NCBI GenBank assembly: GCA_009840165.1
Contig: VXOG01000067.1
Span: 406 to 64,405 of the forward strand
Source: Chloroflexota bacterium
GTDB lineage: Bacteria; Chloroflexota; Dehalococcoidia; Lucifugimonadales; UBA3495
Reading direction: 5' to 3'
Length of the DNA stretch: 64,000 nt
Under the pieces are notes generated by a model that was not told where the DNA came from, did no database searches, and saw only the letters and a list, made by a program, of their open reading frames with translations. Made by a program: the position numbers and the translations under genes. This document shows, piece by piece, positions 43,825 to 52,785 of this stretch (within the stretch, counting starts at the first letter, position 1; every line of letters begins with the position of its first letter).

Positions 43825-44967
43825 TTATGCCTTCACTGGGGTCTTCTCTATCTCCTCCATCAGCGCCTCCAGCATCTCGGCTTCCGGAACCACCCGGACC
43901 TTCTCGCCCTTGCGGAAGATAATCGCCCGGCCGGCGCCGGCCGCGATGCCCACGTCGGCGTCCTTAGCCTCGCCGGGGCCGTTCACCTCGCAGCCCATCA
44001 CGGCCACCTTGACGTTCTTGTCCGTCCCTTTCAGCAGGGCGTCCACGTCGTTGGCGAGCTTGCGTATGTCCACGTCGGCGCGGCCGCAGCTGGGGCAGGC
44101 CACCATCACGGCGCCCTTGTCCCGCAGGTTCAGGGATTTCAGAATCTCGTAGCCGGCGATAACCTCCTCCACGCTGTCGTCGCTAAGCGACACCCGGATG
44201 GTGTCGCCGATGCCCTCGTACAGCAGCACTCCCAAGCCGACGGCGGTGCGAATCGACCCCGACTTCGCCGTGCCCGCCTCGGTGATGCCCAGGTGCAGCG
44301 GGTACGGAACCATCTCGCTGAGCTGGCGATAGGCTTCCACCGTAGTCGGCACGTCGAAGGCTTTCATGGAGATTTTGATCTGCTCGAAGTCCTGCTGCTC
44401 CAACAGGCTGATCTCCCACAGCGCCGTCGCGACCATATGGTCAACGACGCTGTAATCTCCCTCCTGGGCCTCGTCGGCCTTGGGCAGTTGGTTGACCAGG
44501 TCCATGTGCCGCGAGAACCCGCGTGTCCGACCAATGCCGCCCACCGGCGGCAGGCTGCCGAAGTTCACGCCGATGCGGATGGGGATGTTGCGTTCTTTGG
44601 CGACCTTCACCACTTCGCGCACCTGGTCTTCGTTGCGCAGGTTCCCTGGATTCAGACGCAGGCAGTCCACCCCGCCGGCCGCGCACTCCAGCGCCAGTTG
44701 ATAGTGGAAGTGTATGTCGGCAACCAGCGGGATGTTGATCTGCTTCTTGATTTCCGCCATGGCCTTGGCGGCTTCCATGTCCGGCACAGCGGAGCGGATG
44801 ATTTCGCAGCCGGCCTCTTCCAGCTCGTGAATCTGCCGAACCGTGGCACTGACGTCGCGGGTGTCAGTCTTGGTCATCGACTGCACCGTGATGTCGGCTC
44901 CGCCGCCGACCTTGACGCCGCCTAGGTACACAGGCTTGGTAACGCGCCGCTTGGTCATCGTCATCAT
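43825..44967 (-). CDS. ispG: 4-hydroxy-3-methylbut-2-enyl diphosphate synthase
   Basis: The product has about 380 residues. RRVTKPVYLGGVKVGGGADITVQSMTKTDTRDV is the IspG opening. The [4Fe-4S] cysteines are in CPSCGRADVD and GCEVNGPGEA. It converts MEcPP to HMBPP in the MEP isoprenoid pathway, using ferredoxin or flavodoxin. Several ATGs lie close together (44967, 44964, 44958), and a TTG lies at 44997; no ribosome-binding site decides among them, so the start is uncertain by some 10 residues. Confidence 0.93.
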   Translation of the reverse strand: MMTMTKRRVTKPVYLGGVKVGGGADITVQSMTKTDTRDVSATVRQIHELEEAGCEIIRSAVPDMEAAKAMAEIKKQINIPLVADIHFHYQLALECAAGGVDCLRLNPGNLRNEDQVREVVKVAKERNIPIRIGVNFGSLPPVGGIGRTRGFSRHMDLVNQLPKADEAQEGDYSVVDHMVATALWEISLLEQQDFEQIKISMKAFDVPTTVEAYRQLSEMVPYPLHLGITEAGTAKSGSIRTAVGLGVLLYEGIGDTIRVSLSDDSVEEVIAGYEILKSLNLRDKGAVMVACPSCGRADVDIRKLANDVDALLKGTDKNVKVAVMGCEVNGPGEAKDADVGIAAGAGRAIIFRKGEKVRVVPEAEMLEALMEEIEKTPVKA

Positions 44968-45059
44968 CGCACCGCCATTCGGGGTTGTAGCAATCAACTA
45001 TTCTATTGGCCGCAATCATACACGATTGCCGGTTCCCCTTACCAGCAACCTTCCTGTCC

Positions 45060-45096
45060 GGGCCGTTGGCTCAGGGGAAGAGCGCACGAAGTGCTA
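45060..45096 (+). pseudogene. tRNA-like 5' half (probable remnant)
   Basis: GGGCCGTTGGCTCAGGGGAA then GAGCGC matches the acceptor 5' strand, D-stem (GCTC/GAGC) and D-loop of a typical tRNA. The following anticodon stem does not pair, the T-arm is disrupted, and no matching acceptor 3' strand (ACGGCCC) follows. The sequence then runs into the 3' end of the MFS gene. It is either a decayed tRNA or chance. Confidence 0.3.
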
Positions 45097-45110
45097 AATT
45101 CGCATGGGGT

Positions 45111-47156
45111 TCAGGATGAATCCCGCCGGACATCCTCCAACTCAGCAGGCAGATTCTCCCGAACCGAATCCAGAATCTCCGCATCGGAGTCTGCGGCAGC
45201 ATTCATGGCCCCCTGGGCAACTGCCCTGGTTGCCTCGTCCTCGGTAATGCCCAGTTCGGAAGCCATGCTGCGTGCAGCCGCGAGGGCGGCGCGCATGGCT
45301 CTGACCGGGTCGTTTCCCGATTCCAGCGCGCCCTGTAGGACGCCGTAGCCCGTGCCGTACAGGGACTGGACCGGGTCCACCGCAACACGATCAAGAGCGC
45401 GCAGGGATCCCGCCATCGACGACTGGATAACCCCTTCCATTTGGTCCACTAAATCGTCGCCGACATGCAGAGCTCCGCGGGTAGCATGCCTCGCCAGTTC
45501 GATGCCGTATTCCCCGGCGTCTCCCACGCGGTCTATCGCCGCCCCGAGGGCCCTCCCTACCAGGGACTCCGCGTCTTCCGCCAGGCGGCGTCCACGCCCG
45601 GCGGATGCCACGGCTGCCTGGGTGGATGATGCAAGCTCGTAGGCCATGACACCAAGGGCCACGTCGGCGCCGGGAACCCGTTTGACGTAACCGTATGACG
45701 CAGCCGTAACAATGCCGGCGCCAGGCACCGAACTTACTGCCCGCAGCACCGGGTCCATGCCTCCGATCAGATCCCGCATCGCAACTTCCCGGTCGGAGGC
45801 CCCCTCTTCTCTCAACTGCGCCAGCAGGTTCAGCGTCACAATGCCCAGACAGAAAGATAGAACGAAGAGGAAATCAATGCCCGTCAGCGTGAGGGCGGAC
45901 AGTTCAAGCGCTCCGCCTGCGGAAGTCCAGCTCAGGTCGATGCGGAACAGGTGATTGTCGAAGAAATCGGCCAGGGCGCCGCCTACAATTGGCCCGATCC
46001 CGGCCCCCAAACCGGTGCCGATCCCAGCGATGCCGACGTATGGTGTGACGCTGCCTGTGGGTGCCGTCTTCAGGGCAATGGTCTGGACGGTGAGTTGGAC
46101 GCCGGCGGTGGCAACGCCGGCGAAAACGTGCAACACGGTCACGAGCGGGATGGTGAGCAAGTGGCGCTCCGGGTTGGTGGTGAACACCCATCCGATGATG
46201 ACCAGCAGGAACAAGGAGGCCGACAGCGACAGAACCGTCTTGCTGCCGAAACGGTCGGCCATGGCGCCCCAAACCCGGATGAACAGCACGTTGGCGACCT
46301 GGCTCACCATAGTGAAGCCGATGACCATGGGCAGAGAGAAGTCCATTCGGGTCAGCATATAGACCGCGAAGAAAGGCACCGCCAGGTTCATGGCGAAGTT
46401 CCACAAGAAAAGGAATCGGAACAGGCGGCGGAAGTCGGCGTCGCGCAGCGGTTCCCAAAGAATGGACCACGCCGAGCGGTTGGACTCCGGCGCCGGCGGC
46501 ATCAGCGGTTCCCTGCTAAACCCTACCAGGACCGGGCCGATGATGCCGAAGGTGACCCATCCGCCAAGAAGCAGGAACGAATAGGCGTAGATGGCCTGAT
46601 CGGACGGCGCGAAGTCCTGCCACCACTGGACGAAGAAGGACCCGGCCAGGCCGACGAGCACGATGACAGCAGTCATGGTTCCCAGGCGGCGGCTGAAGAA
46701 TCGCCCCAGCAACTCCGTAGGTATCAGGTCTCGCATCCAGCTGTTCTGAGCAGTGACCCACACGGGGTTGAACAGACCGCGCAGGGCCAACAGGACGATG
46801 ACGGCGGAGATTGCCAGGGATCCCGGCGTGTCCAGCACAAAGGGAACGGCGGCGATAAGGAGCCATACCAACTGTCCCAGGAACCAGGCGGGCAATCCAA
46901 TGGCCTTCCGCTTACGGAACCCCTCCACCGCCAGGATGGCCGGCAGTTGCACCACCTGGGACACGGGCGGCAACGCGGCCAGGATGCCCACCTGGAGGTT
47001 GTTGGCGCCTAAAGCCAGAGCATAGGCCGCCATGAACCCGCCGCTGCCCAGGCTGAACAAGGCGCCGCCGCTGACGGCGCCCCACATCATGAGTTGCTGG
47101 CTGCGCCGGGTTTCCTGTGGCGTCAGGGTTGGGCTGGGGCGGAGGAATCCGAGCAT
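45111..47156 (-). CDS. MFS transporter with long cytoplasmic tail
   Basis: The product has 681 residues. The first 450 or so form a 12-helix major facilitator with WMRDLIPTELLGRFFSRRLG between helices 4 and 5 and VIGFTMVSQVANVLFIRVWGAMADRFG (motif A-like) in the second half. The remaining 230 residues are soluble and helical, rich in Ala, Asp and Arg, with no known domain. The substrate is unknown. Tails of this length are rare in MFS proteins. Confidence 0.85.
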   Translation of the reverse strand: MLGFLRPSPTLTPQETRRSQQLMMWGAVSGGALFSLGSGGFMAAYALALGANNLQVGILAALPPVSQVVQLPAILAVEGFRKRKAIGLPAWFLGQLVWLLIAAVPFVLDTPGSLAISAVIVLLALRGLFNPVWVTAQNSWMRDLIPTELLGRFFSRRLGTMTAVIVLVGLAGSFFVQWWQDFAPSDQAIYAYSFLLLGGWVTFGIIGPVLVGFSREPLMPPAPESNRSAWSILWEPLRDADFRRLFRFLFLWNFAMNLAVPFFAVYMLTRMDFSLPMVIGFTMVSQVANVLFIRVWGAMADRFGSKTVLSLSASLFLLVIIGWVFTTNPERHLLTIPLVTVLHVFAGVATAGVQLTVQTIALKTAPTGSVTPYVGIAGIGTGLGAGIGPIVGGALADFFDNHLFRIDLSWTSAGGALELSALTLTGIDFLFVLSFCLGIVTLNLLAQLREEGASDREVAMRDLIGGMDPVLRAVSSVPGAGIVTAASYGYVKRVPGADVALGVMAYELASSTQAAVASAGRGRRLAEDAESLVGRALGAAIDRVGDAGEYGIELARHATRGALHVGDDLVDQMEGVIQSSMAGSLRALDRVAVDPVQSLYGTGYGVLQGALESGNDPVRAMRAALAAARSMASELGITEDEATRAVAQGAMNAAADSDAEILDSVRENLPAELEDVRRDSS

Positions 47157-47166
47157 GGCAGTTTGC

Positions 47167-48543
47167 TTAAACTATCAGCGTTATGGCAGCGCTGGCGATG
47201 CCCAGGAATAGCACGAAGCCGCACACGTCAGTGACGGTGGTGACCACCACCGCCGATGCCACCGCCGGGTCAACCCCGATGCGTCGCAGCAACAGCGGCA
47301 CCCCGGCTCCGACCACGCCGGCCATGGCCATGTTGCCCAGCATCGCCACCCCCAGCACCACCGCCAGGGCCAGGTTCTGCTTCCACAGAGCGGCAATGAC
47401 CGCCACCAATACGCCCAGCCACACGCCATGAATCAGCCCCAGGATCAACTCACGGGTTAACAGTCGCCTGGCCCGCATACCAACCAGTTCGCCTAAAGCC
47501 ATGGCCCGTATGATGAGGGTCAAGGTTTGAGTGCCGCCGATGCCGCCCTGGCCGGCGACCACCGGCAGGAAGGCGGCTAACACCACCACTCTCGCCAGGG
47601 TAGATTCAAACAGCGATACCGTGAATGCGGCGAGGAATGTGGTTGCAAGATTGATAGTGAGCCACGGAAGGCGGGTGCGTATCGAGCCCAGCAGCGGCCC
47701 GTCGGGGCTGTCCCCGGCCACGTTGGCCACCTGCAAAATCTGTTCCGTGTCCTGAGCGACGGACGCGCTGAGGAGGAACGTGGAGGGTATGACTCCGATC
47801 AGCCGACCGTCTTCCACCACGGGCAGTTGGGTCAGGTTGTAATGCCTTTGGAGCCGGGCGCACTCCTCCCGGGGCGTTTCGGGAGATACCGGAGCCATGC
47901 TGGGCATGATCAGTTCCGTTATCGGCGCATCGTCGGCCGACATTGCCAGGTCGATCATGGTCACCTGGCCGACTAGTTGGTTGTCGCCGTCAATAACGAA
48001 AACGTGGGTGAAGTTGTGATCGTCACGGGCCAGTAGTCGTAAATTCGTGCGGGCAGACTCCACCCGCTGATCGGGATGCACGGTGGGGAACCGGGTCACC
48101 ATGAACCCGGACGCGGTATCCAACGGGGTTGTTTCAACCGCCGGGTCGTCCGGAGGTTGCCCGATGGCTTCGGCGACTTGGCGGGCGCGGGAACCGGGCA
48201 CGAGCCTCAGGATATCCAGGGCGGTTCGCGGGTTGACTCGGGTTAGCGCTGTGGAAAGTATGCCCGTGCTCAACCTGGCGCTAACCCGAGCGGCCTGCAC
48301 CGGGTTCATGTGGCGGAACATCCAGGCTACCGCATCGGGCGACATCACCGCAACGATGGCCTCGCGGCTGGTGCGAGGCAGGGCCGCCACGATGTTGCCC
48401 ATGTCGGCGGGGTGCAAATGCCGCAGTTGCTCCCAGGCGGACCGCTCGTCTCCTTCCCGGATGAGGCGGCGCACCTCTCGGGCGATGACCGCGGCCTCAT
48501 CCGCCGAGATGATGGTTTCCTGGTAAGCCGCCGGTTCTACCAT
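47167..48543 (-). CDS. mgtE: Magnesium transporter MgtE
   Basis: The product has 458 residues. An N-terminal helical MgtE_N domain (HLHPADMGNIVAALP) is followed by two CBS domains (about residues 135-260) and five membrane helices, including VVLAAFLPVVAGQGGIGGTQTLTLIIRAMALGE, the Mg-selective pore signature. MgtE gates Mg2+ uptake by sensing internal Mg. AGGAGTCTCCCT precedes the ATG. The MFS gene lies 10 bases downstream. Confidence 0.93.
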   Translation of the reverse strand: MVEPAAYQETIISADEAAVIAREVRRLIREGDERSAWEQLRHLHPADMGNIVAALPRTSREAIVAVMSPDAVAWMFRHMNPVQAARVSARLSTGILSTALTRVNPRTALDILRLVPGSRARQVAEAIGQPPDDPAVETTPLDTASGFMVTRFPTVHPDQRVESARTNLRLLARDDHNFTHVFVIDGDNQLVGQVTMIDLAMSADDAPITELIMPSMAPVSPETPREECARLQRHYNLTQLPVVEDGRLIGVIPSTFLLSASVAQDTEQILQVANVAGDSPDGPLLGSIRTRLPWLTINLATTFLAAFTVSLFESTLARVVVLAAFLPVVAGQGGIGGTQTLTLIIRAMALGELVGMRARRLLTRELILGLIHGVWLGVLVAVIAALWKQNLALAVVLGVAMLGNMAMAGVVGAGVPLLLRRIGVDPAVASAVVVTTVTDVCGFVLFLGIASAAITLIV

Positions 48544-48844
48544 AGGGAGACTCCTGGGCGCTTGGCACGTCTGTGATATGTAACCTTTGTCGTCACGACG
48601 GACGACGCAATTCTTTGGACCAGATCATAAACACGATTGTAGCATTGGCGTAGTCCGCCACATCCCATTGCTGTTCGTTCGTGAGGGACAACCGGGAAAC
48701 AAAAGCGGCGCTCTCCGTTCATGCTGTGGAACGTCCGCGTATAAGGGGTAGCTGGCGCCTGGCTATTTTTGCATTCTCAAACCTGCATTGGAGTATAATG
48801 GCGAGTGTTAACCCCGCCGAATCAGGTCCCAGGCAGGTGATGTC
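48544..48844. other. Divergent promoter region between mgtE and xdhC
   Basis: These 301 bases hold no gene. On the plus strand TATAAT at 48794-48799 is a good -10 for xdhC, with a poor TTGCAT -35 at 48769 (19-base spacer). The mgtE promoter is not obvious. No Mg-sensing riboswitch (M-box or ykkC-like) is recognised. Confidence 0.5.
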
Positions 48845-49981
48845 GTGCGTGAAGTAATCCAGGAAGCCGTTAATCAACTGGACTCGGGGAGCCCCTGTGT
48901 CCTTGCTACAGTGGTTCGTACCAAGGGGTCAACCCCGCAAAAGTCCGGCGCCATGCTCCTCGTGCGCGAGGACGGCACCGCCGTGGGCACGCTGGGCGGC
49001 GGTTGTGTCGAGGGAGACATCTGGTTTGCCGCTCGCGAGATCCTTCGCAACCAGGGCGGACCGGAGTTCAAGGACTACTACCTCAATGAGGATATTGCCG
49101 CTCGCGATGGCCTGGTCTGCGGCGGCACCATGTACTTTTACCTGGAACCGTTCTGGGACACGGATGACTTCACCGACATCGGCAACGAACTCATCGGAGC
49201 CTACGACGGCGCAGAGCCGGCCGCCCTGGCTACTATCGTAAGGTCTGACGGCGATACCGCTCAACTGGGCGCCAAGTTGCTGCTCAGGTCCGATGGCTCG
49301 ATTGCGGGCAGTATCGGAACCGCCGAACTCGATGAAATGGCTCTTGAAGTAGCCTCCCGTGTCGCTGCCGTTGGCGCAAACGAATCGGTCACCATCGATG
49401 ACCAAACCGAGATGTTCGTGGAGGGCTTTACCACTCCGCCTACTCTGGTCATGGTCGGCGGAGGTCACGTAGGCAAAGCTACCGCTGATCTAGCTCACCG
49501 GTTGGGATACCGTGTTTACATAATCGATGACCGCGAGGATTTCTCCAACTCCGAGCGTTTCCCCTACGCCGAGGAAACCATCGTCACTCCCTACACCAAC
49601 TGGGCCGAACACCTGGACATCAACGTCAACAGCTTCATCGTCGTCGCATCCCGCGGCCATTGGTTCGACGATGTGGCGCTGGAATCGGCGTTGACTACTC
49701 GCGCCCGCTACATTGGTCTGCTGGGCAGTCGCCGCAAGACCTTGATGATCTACCAGCGCCTGCTCCAGGAAGGCGTCCCCCGCGAGCGGCTGGCCGAAGT
49801 TCGAGCCCCCATCGGCCTGGACATCGGCGCGCTGGAACCTGAGGAACTGGCCGTCAGCATCATGTCCGAGGTTATCATGGCTCGTCGCGGCGGCAAGGGC
49901 AGCCCCATGACCATGGATGACTGGTACCTGGAGCGCGCCGAGCGCCGGGCCAACCGGGCCATGGGCCTGCCGGCAGACTGA
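48845..49981 (+). CDS. XdhC/CoxI-family molybdenum hydroxylase maturation protein
   Basis: The product has 378 residues. The N-terminal XdhC domain has GSPCVLATVVRTKGSTPQKSGAMLLV and GTLGGGCVEGD. The C-terminal Rossmann domain has MVGGGHVGKATADLAHRLGYRVYIIDDRE. XdhC proteins bind molybdopterin and help sulfurate and insert it into xanthine dehydrogenase or CO dehydrogenase-type enzymes. The start is GTG. mocA follows two genes on, but no Mo enzyme is in the window. Confidence 0.9.
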   Translation: MREVIQEAVNQLDSGSPCVLATVVRTKGSTPQKSGAMLLVREDGTAVGTLGGGCVEGDIWFAAREILRNQGGPEFKDYYLNEDIAARDGLVCGGTMYFYLEPFWDTDDFTDIGNELIGAYDGAEPAALATIVRSDGDTAQLGAKLLLRSDGSIAGSIGTAELDEMALEVASRVAAVGANESVTIDDQTEMFVEGFTTPPTLVMVGGGHVGKATADLAHRLGYRVYIIDDREDFSNSERFPYAEETIVTPYTNWAEHLDINVNSFIVVASRGHWFDDVALESALTTRARYIGLLGSRRKTLMIYQRLLQEGVPRERLAEVRAPIGLDIGALEPEELAVSIMSEVIMARRGGKGSPMTMDDWYLERAERRANRAMGLPAD

Positions 49982-50021
49982 TCCTCAGTTGGCCTGGCCG
50001 ACGAGATCGTAGGTTTTACAC

Positions 50022-50294
50022 ATGGATCCGCAGGACGAATACGCTGAAATGCCCGAAGGCATCCGGGAGTTTCTGCGTGAGTTGAGGGACGATCCGGACG
50101 CGCTCTCCCTCATGCAGTCTCTCTGCATAATCCCCGATGTCCGGGATTTGAATTACGATCTCCGGCGGGCGAACCTGTCCGCCGATTCGGTGGTACAGCA
50201 GATCATCTATGATGTCATCGACGATGTAACGCTTCGCGACCAGTTCGTGGATCTGCTGTTTCGCGACTATATCCCTCCGGAATCCGATTCCTGA
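50022..50294 (+). CDS. Hypothetical acidic protein between xdhC and mocA
   Basis: The product has 90 residues and is strongly acidic. It is predicted to be helical, with no Cys pair and no signal. It begins 41 bases after xdhC and is followed by mocA, so it probably belongs to the same operon. No family recognised. Confidence 0.6.
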   Translation: MDPQDEYAEMPEGIREFLRELRDDPDALSLMQSLCIIPDVRDLNYDLRRANLSADSVVQQIIYDVIDDVTLRDQFVDLLFRDYIPPESDS

Positions 50295-50369
50295 ACCCCT
50301 CGCCGGTTTGCGGAAGCCGGCAGGTGACGTGAGCTGCGGCAACATTCGGCGACACCGACGCGCGAACTC

Positions 50370-51020
50370 GTGGAAAATTCCAGCGAACTGCCATTTACTT
50401 CCGCCATACTCCTCGCCGCCGGGGTGTCTCGGCGCATGGGCACGCTGAAAGCCCTGCTCGACTGGCAGGGGCGCCCCCTCATCATGCACCAGATCGCCAC
50501 CCTCCGCGCCGCCGGCGCTGACGAGGTTGTCGTCGTTCTGGGGCACCGCGCCGACGAGCTTCAGGCCCGTATCGGGGCAAATAGCGATGTGTACGCGGCC
50601 GGCAACGTGCGCTGCGTGATCAACACCCGCTACGCCGAAGGCAAGACCACGTCCATCAAGACGGGGCTGCGCGGGATTTCCACGGACCCGGAACATGCCG
50701 GCCCGATCCTGATGCTCAACGTTGACCAACCCCGCAGTGTCAAAGTGGTTCACGCCGTTCTTGCCGCTCATGCGGAAGGAGGCGCACTGATCACCATCCC
50801 CACCTGCGGCGGCAAAGGCGGCCACCCTATCGCCATTGGCCGCGCGTTGTACCCGGAGCTGCTGGAAATAACCGAAGCGACCCAGGGAATGCGCGCTGTA
50901 ACCGAACGCCACAAACCCGCGACTCAAAGGGTGGAGTTGAGCGCCCCCGAGCTACTGTGGGATGTGAACACTCCCGAACAGTATCGAGCGGCGCTGGCCG
51001 AATCCGGGTCAGTCAAATAG
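50370..51020 (+). CDS. mocA: MocA-like molybdenum cofactor cytidylyltransferase
   Basis: The product has 216 residues. LLAAGVSRRMGTLKALLDW is the nucleotidyltransferase start, VVVVLGH and LMLNVDQPRS (metal-binding Asp) follow, with GHP later. MocA/NTP_transf_3 proteins add CMP to molybdopterin for XDH-type enzymes, which fits the xdhC partner. The start is GTG; no ATG is near. A strong terminator follows. Confidence 0.85.
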   Translation: MENSSELPFTSAILLAAGVSRRMGTLKALLDWQGRPLIMHQIATLRAAGADEVVVVLGHRADELQARIGANSDVYAAGNVRCVINTRYAEGKTTSIKTGLRGISTDPEHAGPILMLNVDQPRSVKVVHAVLAAHAEGGALITIPTCGGKGGHPIAIGRALYPELLEITEATQGMRAVTERHKPATQRVELSAPELLWDVNTPEQYRAALAESGSVK

Positions 51021-51049
51021 TCCGGCTTTCCCGACCGCACAAACTTCGA

Positions 51050-51091
51050 GGCCGGAACCCGATAAACAGTCGGTGTTCCGGCCCCTCTTTT
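51050..51091 (+). terminator. Intrinsic terminator after mocA
   Basis: GGCCGGAAC (51050-51058) pairs with GTTCCGGCC (51075-51083), extended inward by CCGA/TCGG with one bulged T, around the loop TAAACAG. CCTCTTTTCT follows. Confidence 0.75.
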
Positions 51092-51099
51092 CTCCCATC

Positions 51100-51399
51100 G
51101 ATGTTGCCGCTGGATCCGTCTGTGCCCGGTCCTTTCCGCCTTTTCGGGAGCGCCTTGGCTGCGCTGCTTTGCGGCGGTCTGGCGTTGTCAGCGCCAGTTG
51201 CGGCCCGCTCGATGCGGTTTCGCCCCGGTTGGCGGCTCCGCGGTGTCGTCACACTACGTCGGTTCCGCCAACGGGGCGGTTACAAGGGAATTGCCAACTA
51301 TGGTTCAGCGTTATCAGCGAAACCACTTCTAGCCTCCTGTGATGACGACGGCGGCTTGCCATCGGGTTTCCGGTGTGTGGGGGTTCCCTGCAACCCCAG
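51100..51399 (-). other. Structured intergenic region, possible non-coding RNA
   Basis: About 300 bases with no supported gene, rich in inverted repeats. The largest, CCCCGGTTGGCGG with CCGCCAACGGGG at about 51222-51279, is near-perfect. GGCGTTGTCAGCGCC and, near the promoter end, GGGGTT/GAACCCC also fold. A promoter points leftward into it. I tested it by eye against tmRNA, RNase P, SRP and 6S consensus elements and found no match. It may be a novel RNA or only a structured spacer. Confidence 0.4.
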
Positions 51400-51411
51400 C
51401 ACCTTGAATAT

Positions 51412-51440
51412 ATACTATAACGTATCGTGATGTTTGTCAA
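51412..51440 (-). promoter_or_regulatory. Sigma70-like promoter, minus strand
   Basis: On the minus strand TTGACA at about 51440-51435 is followed by TAGTAT at about 51417-51412, 17 bases on. The direction is away from the flavin monooxygenase gene and into a region with no minus-strand gene until well past mocA. Confidence 0.55.
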
Positions 51441-51541
51441 CACCCGCTGACGGCCAATTTGCTATGAATTTGGGCCGATTTTTCCGCAGAAATCGCCAAA
51501 TACGCTAGACTACCCGCCAATCGGCGAAAGGCGGGGAAGCA

Positions 51542-52747
51542 ATGGCAATGAGCGATAGCACGGGCAACGGCGCGGCTCCTGAGTTCGGGGCGCCCAGCGT
51601 GTACGGCGATGATGGCGTGACCATCATCGGTATGATCGGCGTGGTGCGGGCAGCCGCCGCCAATCAGGGCGCCACCCTCAGCCTCTTCGGCGGCGGCATC
51701 AACCCCGGCGCTGAGGTCCCGTCAGGCGTTGATCCCGACTACATCCTAGATTTCGCTCGCACCCACGAGGATGCCGGGTTCGACATGGTGTTGACCGGCT
51801 ACTCGTCCTCAACCCCGGACGGTTTTGAAGTCGCCGGCTACGCTGCCGCCCACACCGAACGCCTGGGCTACCTGATCGCGCATCGCCCCGGCTTCGTCGC
51901 GCCGACGCTGGCCGCCCGCAAAGCCGCGACTTTGGACCAGCTCACCAACGGACGCATCGCGTTGCACATCATCACCGGCGGCAATGACGTGGAGCAGCGT
52001 CAGGACGGCGACTGGCTGGACCATGATGCCCGCTACCGCCGCACCGATGAATATCTGTCCGTGATGCGCCGCATCTGGATCGAACACGAGCCCTTCGACC
52101 ATGAGGGGGAGTTCTACCGTTTTCAGGATGCATACAGCCAGGCTCGATGCCGGCAGCAGCCTCACGTTCCGCTGTTTTTTGGCGGCGCATCCGACATAGC
52201 ATTGGACGTCGCCAGTCGGCGCGCGGACCTTTTTGCCCTGTGGGGAGAACCTCGCGCTTCCATTGCTCAGCGCATTTCGGATGTCAAAGGCCGCGTTGCC
52301 GCTGCCGGCCGTGATCCGTCGGAGATCAGGTTCAGTTTGTCGGCGCGCCCGATACTTGCGGAGACCGAAGAAAAGGCTTGGGAACGTGCGGGGCAAATTC
52401 TGAACCGGGTGAAAGAGGCTACTGCCGGTAGAATCACACCGGGAGTTCCCACCCGTCCCCAGTCCGAAGGGGCGTGGCGTCTGTTGCGCTTTGCCGCGGA
52501 GGGCAATGTCCACGACGAACGCCTATGGATGCCGATAGCCGCCGCCAGCGGAGCATCCGGCAGTACCACCTGTCTGGTCGGCACGCCTCGCCAGGTCGCC
52601 GATTCGCTGCTGGCCTACTACGACCTGGGCTGTTCCGCCTTCATAATTCGCGGATTCGACCCTCTGGCCGACGCGGCGGAGTATGGCCGCGAGCTAATCC
52701 CCCTGCTCCGCGAAGGCGTAGCCGCCCGCCGCAAGGGACGGGTATAA
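51542..52747 (+). CDS. LLM-class flavin-dependent monooxygenase (SsuD-like)
   Basis: The product has 401 residues. DPDYILDFARTHEDAGFDMVLTGY, AAHTERLGYLIAHRPGFVAPTLAARKAATLDQLTNGRIALHIITGG and the H/R-containing FYRFQDAYSQ are the alkanesulfonate monooxygenase pattern. Such enzymes use FMNH2 from a partner reductase to cleave C-S or oxidise other bonds. A flavin reductase-like gene occurs at 59632, but in another transcript. Confidence 0.88.
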   Translation: MAMSDSTGNGAAPEFGAPSVYGDDGVTIIGMIGVVRAAAANQGATLSLFGGGINPGAEVPSGVDPDYILDFARTHEDAGFDMVLTGYSSSTPDGFEVAGYAAAHTERLGYLIAHRPGFVAPTLAARKAATLDQLTNGRIALHIITGGNDVEQRQDGDWLDHDARYRRTDEYLSVMRRIWIEHEPFDHEGEFYRFQDAYSQARCRQQPHVPLFFGGASDIALDVASRRADLFALWGEPRASIAQRISDVKGRVAAAGRDPSEIRFSLSARPILAETEEKAWERAGQILNRVKEATAGRITPGVPTRPQSEGAWRLLRFAAEGNVHDERLWMPIAAASGASGSTTCLVGTPRQVADSLLAYYDLGCSAFIIRGFDPLADAAEYGRELIPLLREGVAARRKGRV

Positions 52748-52785
52748 TCACCCCCTGGAATCAGAGCAGACCGGAGGCTCAGAAA

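Noticed and set aside
43201-44925. A long plus-strand open frame (574 codons) opposite the acyl-CoA dehydrogenase and ispG genes
   Set aside because: It lies antisense to two strongly supported genes. Its product is His/Ala/Val-rich with no motif, as expected from the complement of GC-rich codons.
45060-45135. An intact tRNA gene
   Set aside because: Only the acceptor 5' strand and D-arm fit. The anticodon stem, T-arm and acceptor 3' strand do not pair.
45951-47012. Plus-strand open frame opposite the MFS gene
   Set aside because: Highly charged, repetitive antisense product without domains; the MFS frame on the other strand is clear.
51013-51443. Small proteins on either strand in the region after mocA
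   Set aside because: Frames are short, rich in Arg/Pro, lack ribosome-binding sites, and overlap strong inverted repeats and a terminator.
52474-52785. N-terminal extension of the 52786 aminotransferase
   Set aside because: It overlaps the 3' end of the flavin monooxygenase gene and is Arg/Pro-rich; the family start and GGAGG site fit 52786.
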